From: Candidatus Kuenenia stuttgartensis
GTDB lineage: Bacteria > Planctomycetota > Planctomycetia > Planctomycetales > Planctomycetaceae
Assembly (NCBI GenBank): GCA_945861865.1
Contig: CAMAWN010000002.1
Location: 23,028 to 87,027 of the forward strand
Reading direction: 5' to 3'
DNA: 64,000 nt
Shown here: positions 27,701-39,700 of the stretch, in pieces
Position numbering within the stretch: the stretch's first letter is position 1
Layout of the letters: each line of letters begins with the position of its first letter
Made by a program: the position numbers and the translations under genes
Notes under the pieces: model-generated
Told to the model about the DNA's origin: nothing
Databases searched by the model: none
Seen by the model: the letters and a program-made list of their open reading frames with translations, nothing else

Positions 27701-30700
27701 AAGTTGAGTCCGCCGAGTACCGAACCTGCGAAGCGGACCACTGCCGATCCCTGCACTTTCGCTTCGGATTCACTCTCGCCCAGCGCCGCGATCCCGCCGG
27801 CCGGAGCGTCGCTTTCGGCGTCGGCGATGTTCGTTCCCTGGGCTACGACCGCCACGTTGCCGCCGGCCGTGATGGTCGTCCCGGAGCCGACATCCGTGGT
27901 GACGTTGGCGCTCGCAATCGCCGTCGAGAAGGAACCATTTAGTACCAAACCGAGACCGGCACTGGGCGAATCGGACTCGGCTCGAGCACGTTTGTCGGTG
28001 CGCGGCTGATCGCCAGCGCGGTTGTGCCGGGAGCGAATCGTGACGTCTCCGCCCGAAGTCAACGACGTGTCTTTACCGATGGACGCGGACACCTGCGGAC
28101 TGACTTCGGCTGTGGCGTCACTGATGCCCAACGACGCCAATCCGACAGTGACACAATCCACTTCGGCGTCGGCCGCGCCTTCCGAGTCTGCCGTGATGCT
28201 GATGTGATTGTCGATCTGCAAGTCTGCGTCGTCGCCGACAAACGCCGTGATGGTTGGCAACACTTTGGCGGTCGCGATGGCTCCATTGCTGGAGATGACG
28301 CCGCCGCCGATCGCGTCCACCTCAACGATTGAGGTGTTGTCGCCGTGGGCGGACACGGTCAGATTGCCGGCGGTCACGTCGGCTCCCGAACTGACATCGG
28401 CCTGGACGCTGCCGCCGATTTCGGCGTTGGCGATGGAGGCTCCGCCTTGAATGGCACCGATGGTCAACTTGGACGAGTCCGCATCCACGTTACCCAACGA
28501 ATTCGACACCACCGACACGCTGCCGGTCGCATTGATGCCGGCGTTGCCGACATGCGCCGTCACGTTCGGCCGCACGATGGCGGACGCATTTCCAAAATTC
28601 AGCCCGAATGTGGCCGCTTGACCGACGAATGCCTCCGACGAGGCTCGGTTGTCGCCGGTGGCGGAAATGGAAACGCTGTTGACGGGAGCCACGCTGCCGA
28701 TCACCGCGCCATTGAAAACACCGGCGGTCGCCGTCGCGTCCACCTTGCCAGTGACAACCACGGCCCCTGCCGCCGCGACGCCGAATCCAAAGCCCAACCC
28801 ATCGACTTCGATGTTGCCCCGCTGATCCGCCGCGATCGACACGGCATTCGCGTCGCGGATGACGGCGTAGTTGCCGATGTGTGCGTCCGCGCGGCTGGTC
28901 ACGTTCAACGTGCCGACGTTGGCTTGCACGGCGACGGGGCCGGCACCGCCACCAATCGACGTTAATTCCGTCGTGGATTTTTCCTTGTCGGTCGCGCGAA
29001 TCACCACGTCGCCGTTGCTGGCGGTGAGTTTCCCGAAGCTCCCCACATAAGCCTCGGTGGTGGTGTTGACGGACGTGACGGCGACGCCCGCACCGATCGC
29101 GACCGCACCGAACGACGCATTTCCCGTGGCTTGATCGACGTGATACAGGTTTTCCGAGGCGATCCGAATGTCACCACCGGCGATGATCTCCGCCGCGAAC
29201 AGTGAATTGGACGCGTCGGAGACAAACGCCGAGGTCACATGATCGTTGCCTGTCAGCGTCTGCACCGCGCCATTGATGGTGCGACTTCCCAATCCGTTCA
29301 CGTCTTGCCCGGCTCGCTGGGCATACTTCGCCGTGCGTCCGCCGCTGCGGACGCTGCTCGTGACATTGTTCGGAGCCGCGATGCTGGCGTTAGTTTGGCC
29401 CGCCAAACTTTGATCGGCATGGCCTTCCTCCGTGGTGTTGAATTCTTTCGCGGCGGTCCCGTCAGTGGCGGCTCCCAGACTTAGAACGGACACCGCACCG
29501 GACAGTCCGATCGATCCGCCGGCAAATGCCAGCACTGTCGCGTCCAGGTTGCGATCCGAGTGCGACAGAATCGAAACATCGCCTGCCGCATTGATCTTGG
29601 TCTGCGGTCCGACCGCCGCCACGGTGCGATTGCGGATCGCGCCCACGTCCACAGCGGCTCCCGAACCCGCCGCGCCGACCGCGACTGTGCCGCTGGTCGT
29701 ATCCAGCGTGGCGGTGTCGTCCGCGCGAATCGTGACCGTCTGACCGAGTCCCGGCGCAAAGGTTCCTCCGGACAGGAACCGCGCGTCCTGATTGATCAGC
29801 GACGGAATGCTGCCGCCTTGCACGATCGCCTCGGTAGTCGTTTCGATGGTGTTCACCACGACCGTGCCTGCCAAGGCGATGCCCGCCGCGACCGTGCCGG
29901 TGAACGTGTCGAGCGTTTCGTCACTGTCCGCCGCGACCGTCAACGCGCCCGTCGCGTTTAAGCGTCCGCCGAGCACTTGCGCCCGCGCACTGTTCTCGAT
30001 CGTGTTGACGCTGATGGCGGCTCCCAAACCCGTTTTGGTGACGACATCCGTATCGATCTTCGCGGTATCGTCCGCCAGCACGGACAAGTGGCCGAGTGAG
30101 AAGACATCGGAGTCACGCACAAAGGCGTCGTTGATCGCGCCGATGTCGATGATCGAAACCGTGCTCGCTACTGCCACCAGGCCTCCGGAGATACCGAAGA
30201 CAGTTGCGTCGATCGTTTCGCGTGACACCGTGCTGACTTCGACGCCGCGCGCGTACACGGCCGAGCGACGCCGATTCGGATCGCTACCCGATTCGTTCGT
30301 GTCTGAGATGAAGGCGCGGGTCTGGCTGGTGATGCTGATTCGCGTGTAGTTGCCGCCGACGGCCACCAGACCGCCGGAGGTGTTGCCAGAGAGAACATCC
30401 AACAACGAATCCGAGTGCGCTCGGACAATCACCGATCCGCCGTAGTCCGCGTTCGAGTTGATGTTGGAGGATGAGATGAAGGCTTCGGTCATATCGCTGA
30501 GGTTGACGACCGAGACCAGTCCGGCCACTCCGACGAATCCGCCGCCACCATTGGCGGCGCTCAGAGTCTTGCCTCCCAGACTGGAAGGCGGATGCTCGAC
30601 CGAACTGGCGATTACGGCCAGGCCGCGGATGTTCTCGGTACTTTCGGCACCGCTGTCGGCATCCCAGCGTGAGACGCTCACGGCCGCGCCGTGCCCGCGC

Positions 30701-33700
30701 GCGGCCACGGTCGAGTGATCGACGAACGCGCGCGTCACGTTCTTCAGCGTGTTCACGGCGACCGAGCCGTTGACTCCCACGAACCCGCCCGTCCCGGAGC
30801 CGGCGATGACGCCGAGCTTGTTCTCGGACTTGGCATACACCACGACACTACCAAACGCATCGACCACGGAATTCGCGAGGTACGCGACCACCGTCGTCGC
30901 CAGCAAGGTCACGGTGACGTTGCCGGTGACTCCCACGAAGCCGCCATTGCCGCCGACGGCGATCTCTTCCAAAGTGGCGTGCGATTCCGAAGTCACCTGC
31001 ACGCTGCCGCCGTTCGAAGTCACCGTGGCATCCGCGACGTAAGCACGGATTTGATTCTCGATTTCGTTGTACGAGGCCGCACCGCCCGCTCCGACAAACG
31101 CACCGCTGCCCTGGCCGGTGAGCGACCGATTGGTGGAGGTGTCCGACGCCTGCACATCGACGTTGCCGTTGGCCGTGACTTGCGCGCCGCCGGAAATGTG
31201 CGCGTCGGTCGTATTGGAAATGTCGTTGATGCCCACGCCGCCAGCGATGGCCACTGTGGCCGCGCCGCTGCCCGCCACCGCCACGGCTTCGAGTTCCGCC
31301 CGTTCCTCGGCGCGGACACTGACCGCTCCGGTGTCGGCCACGATCGCATGGCTGTCGATCATCGCTCGCACCAGATTTTCAATGTCGTTGGTGGAGATGA
31401 CGGCGGCCCCCGCCCCCGCTCCGGCACCCGCCGCAACAGCCGCGAGCGAACTGATGTTGGACGTCTCCAGCGCGGAAACCACCAACGACGAACTCGCCCG
31501 GATTACGGCCCCGCCTGAGACCCGCGCGATCGTCTGGTTGCCGATATCGTTGATCGACACGGCGACCGTCGCGGCGACCGATCCCGCGCCGGCGGCCGCG
31601 ATGCCGATGGATCGAATCCGCGCATCTGTATTTGCCAGCACGGCCACGTTCGGAGCCGTGACCATCGCGCCGGAAACGACCGCTTCCGCTGTCGTGCTGA
31701 TCGTGTTGACCGAGGTTCCGAACCCCACAGCCACCGAACCCGCGCCGCTGGCGGCGATGGCCAGACCATCAATCTTCGGTTGGCTCAATGCCGAGACCGT
31801 CACCGAATCGGTGACGTTGATCTCGGCTCCGTTCGCGACGCTGGCTCGCGCGATGTTATCCACGTCGTTGACGGTCACCACGCCCGACACAGCCACCGAT
31901 CCCGAACCATTGCCCGCGACGATCAGCGCTTGAATCTTGGAATCGTCCACCGCCACGACATGCACGCTGCCGCCAGTGATGTGCGCCGCCCCCGTGATTC
32001 CGGCGGTCACTGAGTTCGTAAGATCGTTCGTGCTGACGGCTCCACCGACCGCGACCGACCCGCTGCCGCCGCCTTGGGCGGTGATCGCCTGGATGTTGTC
32101 CTTGGTGCGGGCCTCGACGGTGACATTGGCCCCCTTCGCCGTGGCTCCGTTCACCGTCGCATTCACGGCACTGCCGCCGGTGTTGACGCCGATGGAAGCT
32201 CCGACGGAGACCGTCCCCGCGCCCGCGGCGGCTCCCGCCAAAGCGAACATCTCGGCCGAGTCCAGCGCGGCGACTTGCAACGTCTGCCCCGCGTCCACGT
32301 CCGCCGTCGGCGCGAGCGACGCGTTGATCGTGCGGCTGATGTCATTGACCGAAATCGCTCCACCCAACGCGAAGTCACCGGCTCCCGTGCCGCCAATCGA
32401 AATGGTCGTAAGTTGACCGGCTCCGTTGGCCACCACCGTCACCGAATCGCGCGCGACGACATGACCGTCCACATGCGCCGACACGTCATAGTCCAACAGA
32501 TTGACGGAGACCGCCGCGCCAATTCCGACCGATTCGCTGCCGGCCAAGCCGCCGGACACGTTGATGAGGTCGAGATCATGATTGGCTCGAACACGCACCG
32601 ACTGAGCCGATGCCGCTCCCTGATTGTTGCCGTTCACCGTCGCTCCGGCCCCGACGTAAGCCTGAGTTGCGCCATCGATCAAGTTGACGGCCACGGAGCC
32701 TCCGAAGGCGACATTTTCCGAACCGGCCGCACCGACCACGATGGACACCAGCGAGTTCTGTGTGTCCGCTCCAATCGTGATCCCTGCTCCTCCGAATCTC
32801 GATCCGCGCGGGTCGAGCAACCCAATGCCGACTCCCTTGGCTGACACGTCGGCACGGTTGCCGATGAAGGCGCTGACGTTCTGTTCGAGATCGTTCACCA
32901 GCACTGAGGCCCCGATGGCCGCGTCCCCGCCATACGCAATGGCCCCGACCACCAAGGTCGCAATCGCGTCCTCGTTCGCTCCCACATACAGACTGCCTTG
33001 GACGGCGACGTGCGCGTCATTGGCCACGAAGGCCCGCACGGTGTTCTCGATGTCCGAAACAATCAGCGAGCCACCCGCACCGACTCCGCCGTCGGTCGAG
33101 AGCGCGAGACCCGCCGCCACTCCCACGACTTCCAGTGTGTGGTCGGCGAATACCAACACGTCGCCTTGGATCTGCATGGCAGCAGTGCCGAAGGCATCGG
33201 GATCGGTACCGATCCAAGCCTGCGTGTCATTCTCCAGAACCAAAATGACGGCACTGGCACCGACACCAAAGTCTTCGCCCACTCCGACGCCGCCTGCGAT
33301 CGCCACCAACAAATCGTCCTGCAGCGCGCGGACGGACACGTTCGTCGCCGTTACCGATCCCTGATCTCGCTCGTTGTCACCGTCACCGTTCTCGTCCTCG
33401 CGGCCGATGTAAGCCAGCGTGTGAATGCTGGTGAGAATCGAAGTCACGCTGCCCGCCACACTGCCGCTTTCCTTCGAGCCGGCACCGCTGGCCGCGATCG
33501 ATACCAAGTCGTTGTTGGTGTGAGCCAGAATGTTGACCGCGTAGCTATCAAGCACAGCGTCTTCCGCGAACGCTTTCGTCGACTGATCCAAATCGCTTTG
33601 CGAGTACGTTCCTCCAATGCCCAAGTCGTCACCGAAGGCAAATCCGCCGGCGATGGTCACCATCGAGGGACTGCTCAAGGCATCCAGACTGATGTCTCTG

Positions 33701-36700
33701 CCGGCGATGACGGTCACGTCGCAGACAAAGGTTTCCGTTCTTTGAGTCAGAAAACTGAACGCCACGGAGCCTGACAGACCAAATCCAAATTGCTGTTGAC
33801 CACCAGTCTTGCTATTACCGCCACCGCTGCCACCAAAAGAAATCGAGGGGGGCTCAACAAGGCTAATCGTGTCATTGACCTCAATGATGATGTCGTGCAG
33901 CTTTTCCAGCGTTCCGCCGACCTCCTCGCCGAACAAGGTCTTGAAGTCGGGACTCGGCACGATGCTGATCGGAGTGCCGCTATCGCTGCTACCTCCACTT
34001 CCCTCAGTTTCACTGTCTGTGGAGACTCCGGCCGCAGCCCCGATGCTCCAGACTTTCGGCTGCGATAGCGCGTTCACTTTCACGTCGCGGCCGGCCGTCA
34101 CCTTTCCCGAACGATCGGGGCGACCACGGAAAATGACCTCGTTATCCAGATCGCCGATAAAGGCCAGCGTCGCGTCGTACACGTTGGAGAAGGCTCCCGA
34201 CAGACCCACTCCCTGGCCGCCGGAAATCCCGATCCCCGGAGTGATGTTGATCGCGGTCACGTCGCTCTCGGCATCGACCAGCACGTCGCGCCCGGCCGTC
34301 ACCACCGCTCGATCTTCCAGGTACGCCAGCGTCGTGTTCTCGACGCGGTCGAGAACGAACGCTCCTTGAATCGTCAGGCTCGACGAATTGCCTCCCGCGA
34401 CGACGATGTTGACTTGCGAGTTCTCGGTCTTCGCATCCACGCGGACATCCCGTTTGGCGGCCACTCGAGCCAAGTCCGCCACATACGCGATCGCGAAGTT
34501 TTGGGAGAAGATGCCATCGAAGAAGGCTCCCACGCCGGTGGATTCATCGCTGGTCACATAGGTCAGCAGCGACGGATTGCCGGCCAGGTTCACCATCTCC
34601 ATCGAGCCGAGTGCATCGAGCGTGACGTCTTGTTCGACCGCCGCCTTCAAGCCCCGCTGATTGATCCGCGCCATGCCGCCGATCGCCGTCGTCGCCGAGT
34701 TGTACGGAAACAGAATGCTGACTCCGCCGCCAATCGACAGACCGCCCTGATCGACCGCACCCCCCGCGTGAACATAGCTAGTTCCCAAATCATCCTGGTC
34801 GTCGATCGCGTTCAAGGCCGGCTCGACAGTGTTGTTCATCAGCCCTTGGACCTCGGTGCCAAACCGGCTGCCCAAGGCGTTCACCGCGCCGAGAGCACTG
34901 ACCTGCGTGGTGGCTCCCACGCCGGCCACTTCCAGCACGAGGTCCAGCGGATCAACAGGACTGGTGAGCTTGGCGACGGAGTCCATGTCCAACGTCTTGT
35001 CCACGTCCACGATGGCGTGGTAGCCGACGAACGTGTTGGCCTGATTCGCTACCTTGGCGTAGGTCACCGCTCCACCGACGCTGACGTCCTTCGCGGCTCC
35101 CAATCCACCCACGCTGCCGATCGCGCTGATCTGGAATGGATCTTCCGCGTAGGATTTCAGGCGCAAGTTCCCGCGTGTGGCGATCAAGGCATCGTCGCCG
35201 ATCAACGCATTCGCGTTGTTGTCGCTGGTCGCCACCGCGAAGGCCGCGGCGAAGCCCTTTCCGACTTGTCCGCTGTCACCACCGCCAATGCGGATCTCCG
35301 CCTGCCCCAAAGCAGTGCCGACTTCGTTCAGCACGGGAAGTTCAGGGACCAACGCGGACACCAGCTTCACGACATTGAACTTGAGCTTGATCGGCTTCGA
35401 TTTCACTCCGCTGGAATTGCCGCCAACCGCTCCCAACGAGCGTGTGATGTTTTGCGAGTTCACCGACCGGGCGTCGATGATCAAATCCTCCGCGATGTCC
35501 AAGAGGCCGCTGACATCGGCGGTTGCGATCGACTGATAGAATCCCAACGCGATGCTCACCCCAATGGCCAGCCCCCCTTGGCTGCTGGCTCCAAAACCGG
35601 CGGAGATCGCTTCATTGCGGAATGAATTCACATTCTCGGCCTTGATCGTTGCCGTCTTGGCCTTCACAGTCGCTCCGGAACGGATTTGGGCCAGCGAATT
35701 GGAGTGAGCTACTCCCAACGCCGCCGACACGGTGAAGGTCTCGCTGATGTTGGGCGCGAACATCCGCACTCGCAGCGTGTTGTTCGCCACCGAGGTCAGA
35801 CGAAAATCGTTGGCCGCCGAGATTACCGCTCCGTTTTCCACAATGACTTCGGAAGTCGGCGAACTGTTGCCGTAGGTGATGCCATATCCCACGCTCGCGG
35901 TCGTCAGGTCCACATTCGAGGTCGCCGTCGAACCCAACACGACATCGTGCGACGCTCGCAAGGTCGCTCCGGGACCAAGCACGATGCGGCTCGTGGAGTC
36001 CGCATCGACTCCCACGGCCAGCGAATTCGACAGCCCAATCGGCTCGTCGAAATCGGTCTTCCGGATCAATTGCTCATCGACATTGATGTCCTGACCAAAG
36101 AGGTATCCCCCCGAGGTACTGAGCGTTGACCAGCGATACAGCCGATTGGGTTCCAGATCGTTGCCCGTCACCACATCCAACCCGGCCCGTGCATCGGCGT
36201 CACCCACGACGATCGCCTCGGTCGGCCGAGCATCCATCGTCACTCGTCGGCCCGCGTCGAAGCCGCTGCCAGTGTTGCGGTAGTAGCGGCTCGGTTCGGC
36301 GTAGTTTCCCACCACCAAGTCGATCATTTGATCGCCATCCAAATCCTTCATCGCTAGCGACGTGGTGAACATCTTCAATCCGTCGGCCGAAGCATCAATC
36401 GTCGTGCCGGCATCGAAGCTGCCTGCAGCGAACTGATAAAGCCGGAGACCTTCTCCCTCCGTGCCCACGACTAATTCCTGCGCGCTGTCACCATCGATGT
36501 TGGCCAGCGCGACCGCCGCCGTCTTGAGGCTGCCACCAATCGTTGCGGCAAACGCCAAGCTGCCGGCGTTGTTCAAATACAGCCGATTCGGTTGTTCGAA
36601 GTTGCCGATCAACAAGTCCACATCGGCATCGCCATCTACGTCTCCCGCAGCGACCGACCGTGTTGCGAACGATCCCGCTTCGATCATGGCCGGCGGTGCG

Positions 36701-39700
36701 AAGACGCCGCCCGCGAACGAATACACGAGCACGCCGTCACCATCCGTGCCGACAATCAATTCGGGACGGCTATCGCCGCTGATGTTGGCCAGTGCCAGCG
36801 AAGTCGTCTCGCGACTGGTTCCGTCCACGTCCCCGGCATAAGTCAACACGCCGCTCTGATTCAAATAGAACCGGTTGGGTTGACCGGAATTGCCAACCAC
36901 CAGATCGCTGTCTCCGTCATTGTCGAGGTCGCCCAACACCAGCGACGTGGAATGGAAGACCCCCGCGTCGATCAGCGTCGGCACGCCAAACTTGTTCGTC
37001 GAATACTCGTAACGCAGGATGCCTTGCCCGTCCGTCGCGACCAGCAAGTCCGAGTCCATGTCGCCGTCCAGATTGCCGAGCGCCAGTGCTCGCGTGGCGT
37101 ACGCGAACGGTTGGATGTCCTGCACGTCCGCGGTCTTGCGAGTGGTCGCGGACGAATCGAGCCGGATGTCTTGCCCGGTGATCGTCGCATCCATCGCGAC
37201 GTGGATCGAGGCGTTGGTGTCGATGAAACCGAAGTCATCGGACCCGAAGAATTGCCAAGGCCGATCCAGGCTTTCCGTCGCGGTCAACGTGACATTTCCC
37301 GCCGCGAACGCTCCGTCCGCGTGCGCCAGAATGTGCGCCTGCTCGTCGATCACGATCGAGTGCGCGGTGATCGTGACGTTCCCGGAATTCCCGACCGACG
37401 GCGCATTCCAATGATTGGCTCCTGCCGCGACTTGCCGCGTGGAAATGGTCGCTTTCTGGTCCAGCGTGACGCTGCCGTTGACGGATCGAATCTCGATGTT
37501 CGTCAGTCCGCGACCGCCGATGAAGCCCTGTAAGACGAGGTTGCCCGACACGATCAACGTCAGCGAATCCGGCACACTGTCGCCGTCCCCCACAATGTTG
37601 TTGATGATGAGATCGTCGGACAGCATCAGCGGCACGGTCTGGTTGCCCGACACCACAATCGTGCCGGTGTTGGCAGCAAGCAAAACCGGCGCGGTTGGCT
37701 GATACGCGGGAAACTGCCCAAACACCAACGATCCCTTGGGAGCCAACGCTCCGAAGGGATCGTTCGTGGCCAGGTCGCCCAAATCGGGAAAGTTCTCGGT
37801 CGTCCCGTTCTGCCAATCCTTGAAGAGCGTTCGAAAGGCTTTCTCACGCAGAGTGGCACTTTCCCAAAGAGGAAAGTTTCCGAAGCCCGTTTGATAGTCG
37901 ATGTCACGCCAGGCTTGCTGGATGTCAAACTGATTGCCGCTCTTGACGACCGCGAACTGATCTCCGTAGGCCAGCTTGTTGCTTTCCGTGGGAGCAATCT
38001 TTTCAACCTGAGTCACCAGCCACTTCGAGCCGGTGGTCAGACGAGTCACCACCAAGTCGTTGGGGACACTGCGAACCAGCTCGGCGGGATAAGCGTCTTC
38101 CAGCAGGCGGCGATTCAACCGAATCATGCGTTCGCCGCCGGCGGGATCTTGAGTCCGCAAGACACCGGTGTCCTGCAAGATGATGACGTTGGCGAAGATC
38201 GACGTGCCCAAGATTGCCGTGGTGTCGAACGTGTTGTCCAAAAGAATGTGGTTCAGTTCGTGCGCGAGCATCGTTCTCAAGTCGAACAGTTCCTCGCCGC
38301 GCTGTTCCACCAGGTCCAGATGCGGACCGACCGGCTGCTTATTCGAGATCGCATCGGTGAGGCCCGTGATCGCGTTCTTGAGGTCGGTGATCTTCGCGGG
38401 AATCGAATTCACCAGCCCGGAACCGATTTGTCCGATGAGATACACCGCCAGCGGATCGCCGCTGAGGCTGTCGGTGATGAGCCGTTCGACGAGGGGCACG
38501 CGGATGAGTTGCTTGTCGTAGATTTCATCCGCGGTGAAGAACGCCGAACTAACACCACGTTCCGCGAAGAAATCTCGCAAGCCTTGAGGTAGCGTGTTGA
38601 GATTCAGAGCACTCGCTTCCGCATTCGCGACCGCCGTGGTCAATGTCCGACTGGACGCCACGTCCAAACGATGAGTTGTTCCGGTGGCGACCGAGCCATT
38701 CAGCGCGACAATGTTCGCCCCGGAGAGAGCATCCGGCATCGAATTGTGCAGCGTGACTCTGGATCGATCCCCCACATTCACGCGCAGAAAATATGTTTGC
38801 CCATCGACCAAGCCTCCCACGGCAACGGCGGTTTGTGTGGCTCCGTTGGGGGCATACGTGAAACCTTTGCGGTACACGACGGGAGTGCCATCCGGCAACG
38901 CGACCGCATCATCAAACTCCAAGACATTGCCACTGACGACCTCCGTTCCCGCCGGATTGAAGACCAAGCGAAATTGATCGACTGCCGGCGGCTCGGAATA
39001 CACGCCATAGGCTTGCCCAGTACCGGCGGCCGGAGTCGTGTTCGTGTTTCTAACTTCCAGGACGACGCTGCCGTCGCTGCGGACGATTCTCGCTCGGCCC
39101 GCCACGACAAACTCGCCATCGTCATCGATGCCGTCGCCGGCTTGGTCCTGGAAGCCGTTGGCCCCGCTGTCATCGCTGAGCGTTAGCGTGATGACTCCAT
39201 TGTTGACATTGACCACGATGGGCGTCCCCAACGTGTGCCACGTCTCGCCGGCGAAGGGGGACTCAGGCAGCACCGGAGTCGGTGTCACACCGGCGTCATC
39301 CGGGTACTTGCTTTGATCAACGAAAATCGGCGCTCCGCCATTGATCGAATACGCGGCCTTCGTGGCAACGGAGTGGTTGCCTTCGTCCGTAAGCCGGTCA
39401 TTGACCAGCCAGTCGATTTGGACTTGATAGGTTCCCGGAGCGAGGTCTCGAAACTCCCATTTCACCGAATTGTCGCCCACCCCGGTCGGATGAACGTGAT
39501 AAAGCTGCGAGCGAATGCTTCCGCTGTCCTCGCGCCACATGTGATCGCCGTCAATGGACCGGGTCCACAGGTCGCCCCCGATCGGTTCGGCATAGAGGGA
39601 CGCCGCACTGGTCGACTGCCCCAGCGAATCGAGCGTGTTGGGCATCGTGGCGGTGAAGACATCGCCGCCGTGATTGCCGTTCAGCGTCATCTTCGCGAAG

